Part shown: positions 60,984 through 64,000 of the stretch, piece by piece
How the letters are laid out: every line of letters begins with the position of its first letter
Position numbering within the stretch: position 1 is the stretch's first letter
Assembly (NCBI GenBank): GCA_023101725.1
Contig: JALJCO010008621.1
Span: forward strand, 1,223,001 to 1,287,000
DNA from: Atherinomorus stipes
Taxonomy: Eukaryota; Chordata; Actinopteri; Atheriniformes; Atherinidae
Reading direction: 5' to 3'
Length of the DNA stretch: 64,000 bases
Notes under the pieces: model-generated
The model's input: only the letters and a program-made list of their open reading frames with translations
Databases searched by the model: none
Told to the model about the DNA's origin: nothing
Made by a program: the position numbers and the translations under genes

Positions 60984-61366
60984 GGTGATTCGTCCTTAGT
61001 TACAGACATTTTTACTGCGGCCGGCGGCTTGAATGACGTCACTATTATGCGACACCATAACAAGTAAATGTCTGTAAATAAGGACGAATCACCACAAAAA
61101 AGGCTGCTTCGAGCTCACAAGGGGTGTCCGACTAATGTTTTGTGACAAAACATTGGTAAAATTAAGGAGTTTGTGGCAGATAATGCCTTATTTAGAGGCT
61201 GCACGCGGTTGCCCCATCACTTCCATTATATTGGACATATGCTGATCTCGAGTAGATCTAAATATCTCCCGAAGGAATTCAAGTTGCACCAAAACTGTCT
61301 GGGAAAGTAAATGAACATATTTCATGCTAGAAAATAGGTCCAGATTGAAAAAAACAAACTTCCCCT
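60984..61366 (-). mobile_element. Unclassified repeat with long internal hairpin, truncated
   Basis: GGTGATTCGTCCTTAGTTACAGACATTTTTACT (60984-61016) is nearly complementary to 61063-61093, with a 46-bp GC-rich spacer that contains TGACGTCA. Read on the - strand, the block starts at the TTAA of 61367-61370 with AAGGGGAAGTTTG, a fish-repeat-like terminus. It abuts the LINE fragment on one side and a TTAA MITE on the other. Confidence 0.55.
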
Positions 61367-62054
61367 TTAAAGACCCACAATGTAACTTTTCCACCTTAAA
61401 AACAGAGGCGGGGCGTGTGGACAGGCAAGCCAGGCATTTGCTTGCACCCCTTGTCTCTAGGGGGCCCCCAAGGGCTGACAAATTGTACTGCACAGCAATG
61501 ACAAGAATGGGCATTTCCTTTGCAATGAAATGACACCGTAGTAGAAAACACCCTTGTTGGGCCCCCACCCCATGCCGCTTGCTTGGAGCCCCATAAGATC
61601 CTAGCAACGCCTCTGCTTAAAAATATGCGTTTCTGACTCATTTTGAAGGCACACTAACATTCATTATGCACATTTTCAGGCCATCACTGCCCAGTGGCAT
61701 CCCAAGGCTCAGAAACTGCACTATGCACTAAACTTTTCCATCGTGGATGCAGCCGTGATGTTGCAGCCGTCTATTGGTCGCGCACCACATCACGTACTGT
61801 AGCAAACGGATATGAGCCAGATATGAACACAGTGGATGTTTTGAATGCACATCATGGTGGATTTCACAAAGAAATGCAAGAAAAAATTACTGGAGGAAGA
61901 GAGGAAAAGAAAGAGAGGAAGGAACAGAACAAGAAGACTGTCTTATTACTGGCTTGAGTGAGCTCACAGTACAGGTACAATACAAGATGGATGCCAGTTT
62001 AGCCATCAATAAGGGGCTGAGAAAACTGCTGGAAGTTACATTGTGAGTCTTTAA
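61367..62054. mobile_element. TTAA-flanked MITE with 22-bp terminal inverted repeats
   Basis: The left end TTAAAGACCCACAATGTAACTT (61367-61388) and the reverse complement of the right end (62033-62054) agree at 21 of 22 bases. Both outer ends are TTAA, a piggyBac-type target. Total 688 bp, of which 221 bp is a nested hAT MITE plus one target copy, so the original was ~467 bp. No transposase; the 87-residue open frame at 61694-61957 lies inside and has no domain. Confidence 0.83.
61403..61615. mobile_element. hAT MITE, 213 bp, with perfect 8-bp target duplication
   Basis: Flanked by CTTAAAAA at 61395-61402 and 61616-61623, an exact 8-bp duplication. Ends are CAGAGGCGGGGCG (left) and the complement of the right end, CAGAGGCGTTGCTAGG, sharing CAGAGGCG. 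The interior is rich in GGGGCCCC-like words. Inserted into the TTAA MITE, hence younger than it. Open frames on both strands across it are not genes. Confidence 0.88.
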
Positions 62055-63740
62055 GTGGTAGCTTAAAGCTTTAAGTATTCTGCATAAAAACAAAATATAT
62101 ACAGTACTGCAGATGTTTGGTTTGTAAGCTTGTCTTGCAATGTGAGCTCTCATGGTCAGTGTAATTACATACATCTAACTGCATGCTTGAAGTGTAACAT
62201 CTCCTTGTTAATCCAAATTTGCTGTCCAGATTAAAATCCAGTGAAGAAAATTCCAGTTAAAAAAATCAAAGCAGATTGACAAAATTGTTACACCCACCAT
62301 TACATTTAATTTCATTTTGAACTGAAAGAAAAAGAAAAAGAAAAACGCTCATATTTGGCGTGAGTAATGATAATAATAAGAAAAAAAAACATAGTTAAAA
62401 AAAGAGTTTTGGAAGAAGTTTAGAAAAACTTATCAGGTCCAAAACCCTTTAGTCAGACACAGCTTAAATTTAACATTCACTGTCATTTAACAAAAAGTCT
62501 TGACACAATACACCCTACTTAATAAGAACAAAACTCTCAAAAGGATACAGTCCACAATAAAAGTATATTGATTTTTAAAAATATTTAGTAATACTCAATA
62601 ACTTTACTCACTTTTGTAAATCACAATATAACAAAGTTTTCACTATAAATAAATAAATCATAATCCTTATTATCACTATATAATCCTTAATGATACTCAA
62701 TAATAATAATCATAATAATCTCTTTGTATATCACAATGCACAACATAATACTGCAGTGTTCATCAGTTTCAGACAGATATTTTGGTTTAATTTGGACTCA
62801 TGCCATAATGTGTCCACACATACATTCAAACATAGACCTACTTGTGAAGTCCTCTGCTCACGAATATAATCTGGCTTTAACCCTGACTTTGCACTTTGCT
62901 TTGTATTATTGCTGTTATTGAAAAAAAAAAAATGGTAAGAACGACAAAGATCCAAGCAATAATTCCTCAAAGTAACTTACAGTTTCTATCTAATGTAGAT
63001 AAATAAATTCAACAGTTTGAGTGTGCAAAGACTGGTTTTTCATTTTTCCTGAAATCATGTAATTAATAGCCTCACATGCTTTTGTGGATACTGTATATGT
63101 GTGCGTGTGCATGTGCATGAGTGTCAGAGTTCTCTCTACTATTTCATTCACCGTTGACTGAGTGTGAGGCCGAGTGAGACGGCAGCATGGCTGGCCCTCA
63201 CTGATAACTATGCACAGGCAGAGCCCTTTATTCAAAACACGCATGCACACGCGCACACGATAATTAATCCAAAAAACGAGAGGGAAATCTAAAAAACACC
63301 ATCTCCACTTTTAATTGGACTGTCGTCCAACCATAAAGACAAAACAAACTCAATCATTCCACTCCATCTTGTCGCTTGTTGAATTATTGATAGACAGAGC
63401 ACATTGCACTAGAAAATGAAATAGGGAAGGAGTACAAGGCTTGGATGTGTTTAAATGCTGTGATAAAATTTGATTATTCATATGTGATGAATGTTGTTTG
63501 CAATTTTGTAGCAGAGTGAGGAGGAATGAGTTTTTTCTTAGTGACTGTAAAGAACCTGTTTGTGCCACATGAGCCAGCTGGTATCTTGTCCATGTAATGC
63601 TACAAAAAGCATGATAGGATGGGTGCTGAGGCATGTCTAAGCATATTCATTACTAAGTCATATCTTAAACTCTGTTAAATGTTCATCTACAACTAATCTA
63701 CAACTTCATCTACAACTATAATTAATAACAAAGTGTATGT
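62055..63740. other. Intergenic stretch, nothing recognised
   Basis: AT-rich with short A-runs and AATAAT-like repeats (62630-62720). No gene, RNA gene or clear mobile element. Confidence 0.45.
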
Positions 63741-63900
63741 GCAGGGGTCTGTGTACTGTACGTATATGTGTGTATGTTTATGTGTATGTATATACACAAA
63801 TATGTATATATATACTGTATATATATATATATGTGTGTGTGTGTGTATGTGTATACTGTATATGTGTGTGTGTGTGAATACATATATGTATATATATAAT
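63741..63900. repeat. TA/TG/GTAT compound microsatellite
   Basis: Alternating TATG, (TA)n and (TG)n with repeated ATACTGTATAT motifs, similar in composition to the tract at 271-399. Confidence 0.95.
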
Positions 63901-64000
63901 TTCTAGTCATAGAATTATGTAATGATGAGATGATGAGATGTTACAAATTGATATATAGTATAAAACGTGACATGTGGGGTGGGAGTTCCTAAAATGTCTA

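Overview
The window reads as vertebrate, almost certainly teleost fish, genomic DNA. It is AT-rich, has split genes with GT/AG introns, many microsatellites and homopolymers, tRNA-derived SINEs, LINE remnants, and Tc1, hAT and TTAA-flanked DNA transposons of the kinds common in fish. Only two protein-coding host genes can be supported.

At the left edge (95-3438, + strand) are the last seven coding exons of slc17a9, the vesicular nucleotide transporter. The start of this gene lies outside the window. At 40107-40790 (- strand) is a complete single-exon bhlhe23, an Olig-family bHLH repressor of neural and retinal cells. The two genes are convergent and about 37 kb apart. SLC17A9 and BHLHE23 are also convergent neighbours on human 20q13.33, so this is a conserved syntenic block.

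The 37 kb between the genes and the 23 kb beyond bhlhe23 hold no gene I can recognise. Several stretches (about 7.8-8.2, 10.5-10.9, 13.8-14.1, 15.5-15.9, 29.2-29.5, 30.7-31.0, 34.2-34.6, 34.8-35.0 and 52.1-52.5 kb) are non-repetitive and rich in TAATTA, octamer and E-box-like words. They are candidate conserved enhancers of bhlhe23, but this is inference without an alignment.

Recognisable mobile elements concentrate at 5.4-6.6, 24.6-28.8 and 54-62 kb. Several are nested. A 787-bp hAT element with a perfect 8-bp target duplication sits in a Tc1-like relic (5.4-6.6 kb). A 213-bp hAT MITE with a perfect 8-bp duplication sits in a TTAA-flanked MITE (61.4-62.1 kb). A hAT transposase BED finger is split by another insertion (27.0-27.9 kb). 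Two LINE remnants lie head to head at 54.6-59.3 kb. Between 29 and 53 kb, around bhlhe23, only one sizeable Tc1 relic plus small fragments were found. I saw no CRISPR array, operon, viral gene or other novel system; the notable content is the syntenic pair, the candidate regulatory landscape and the nested transposons.
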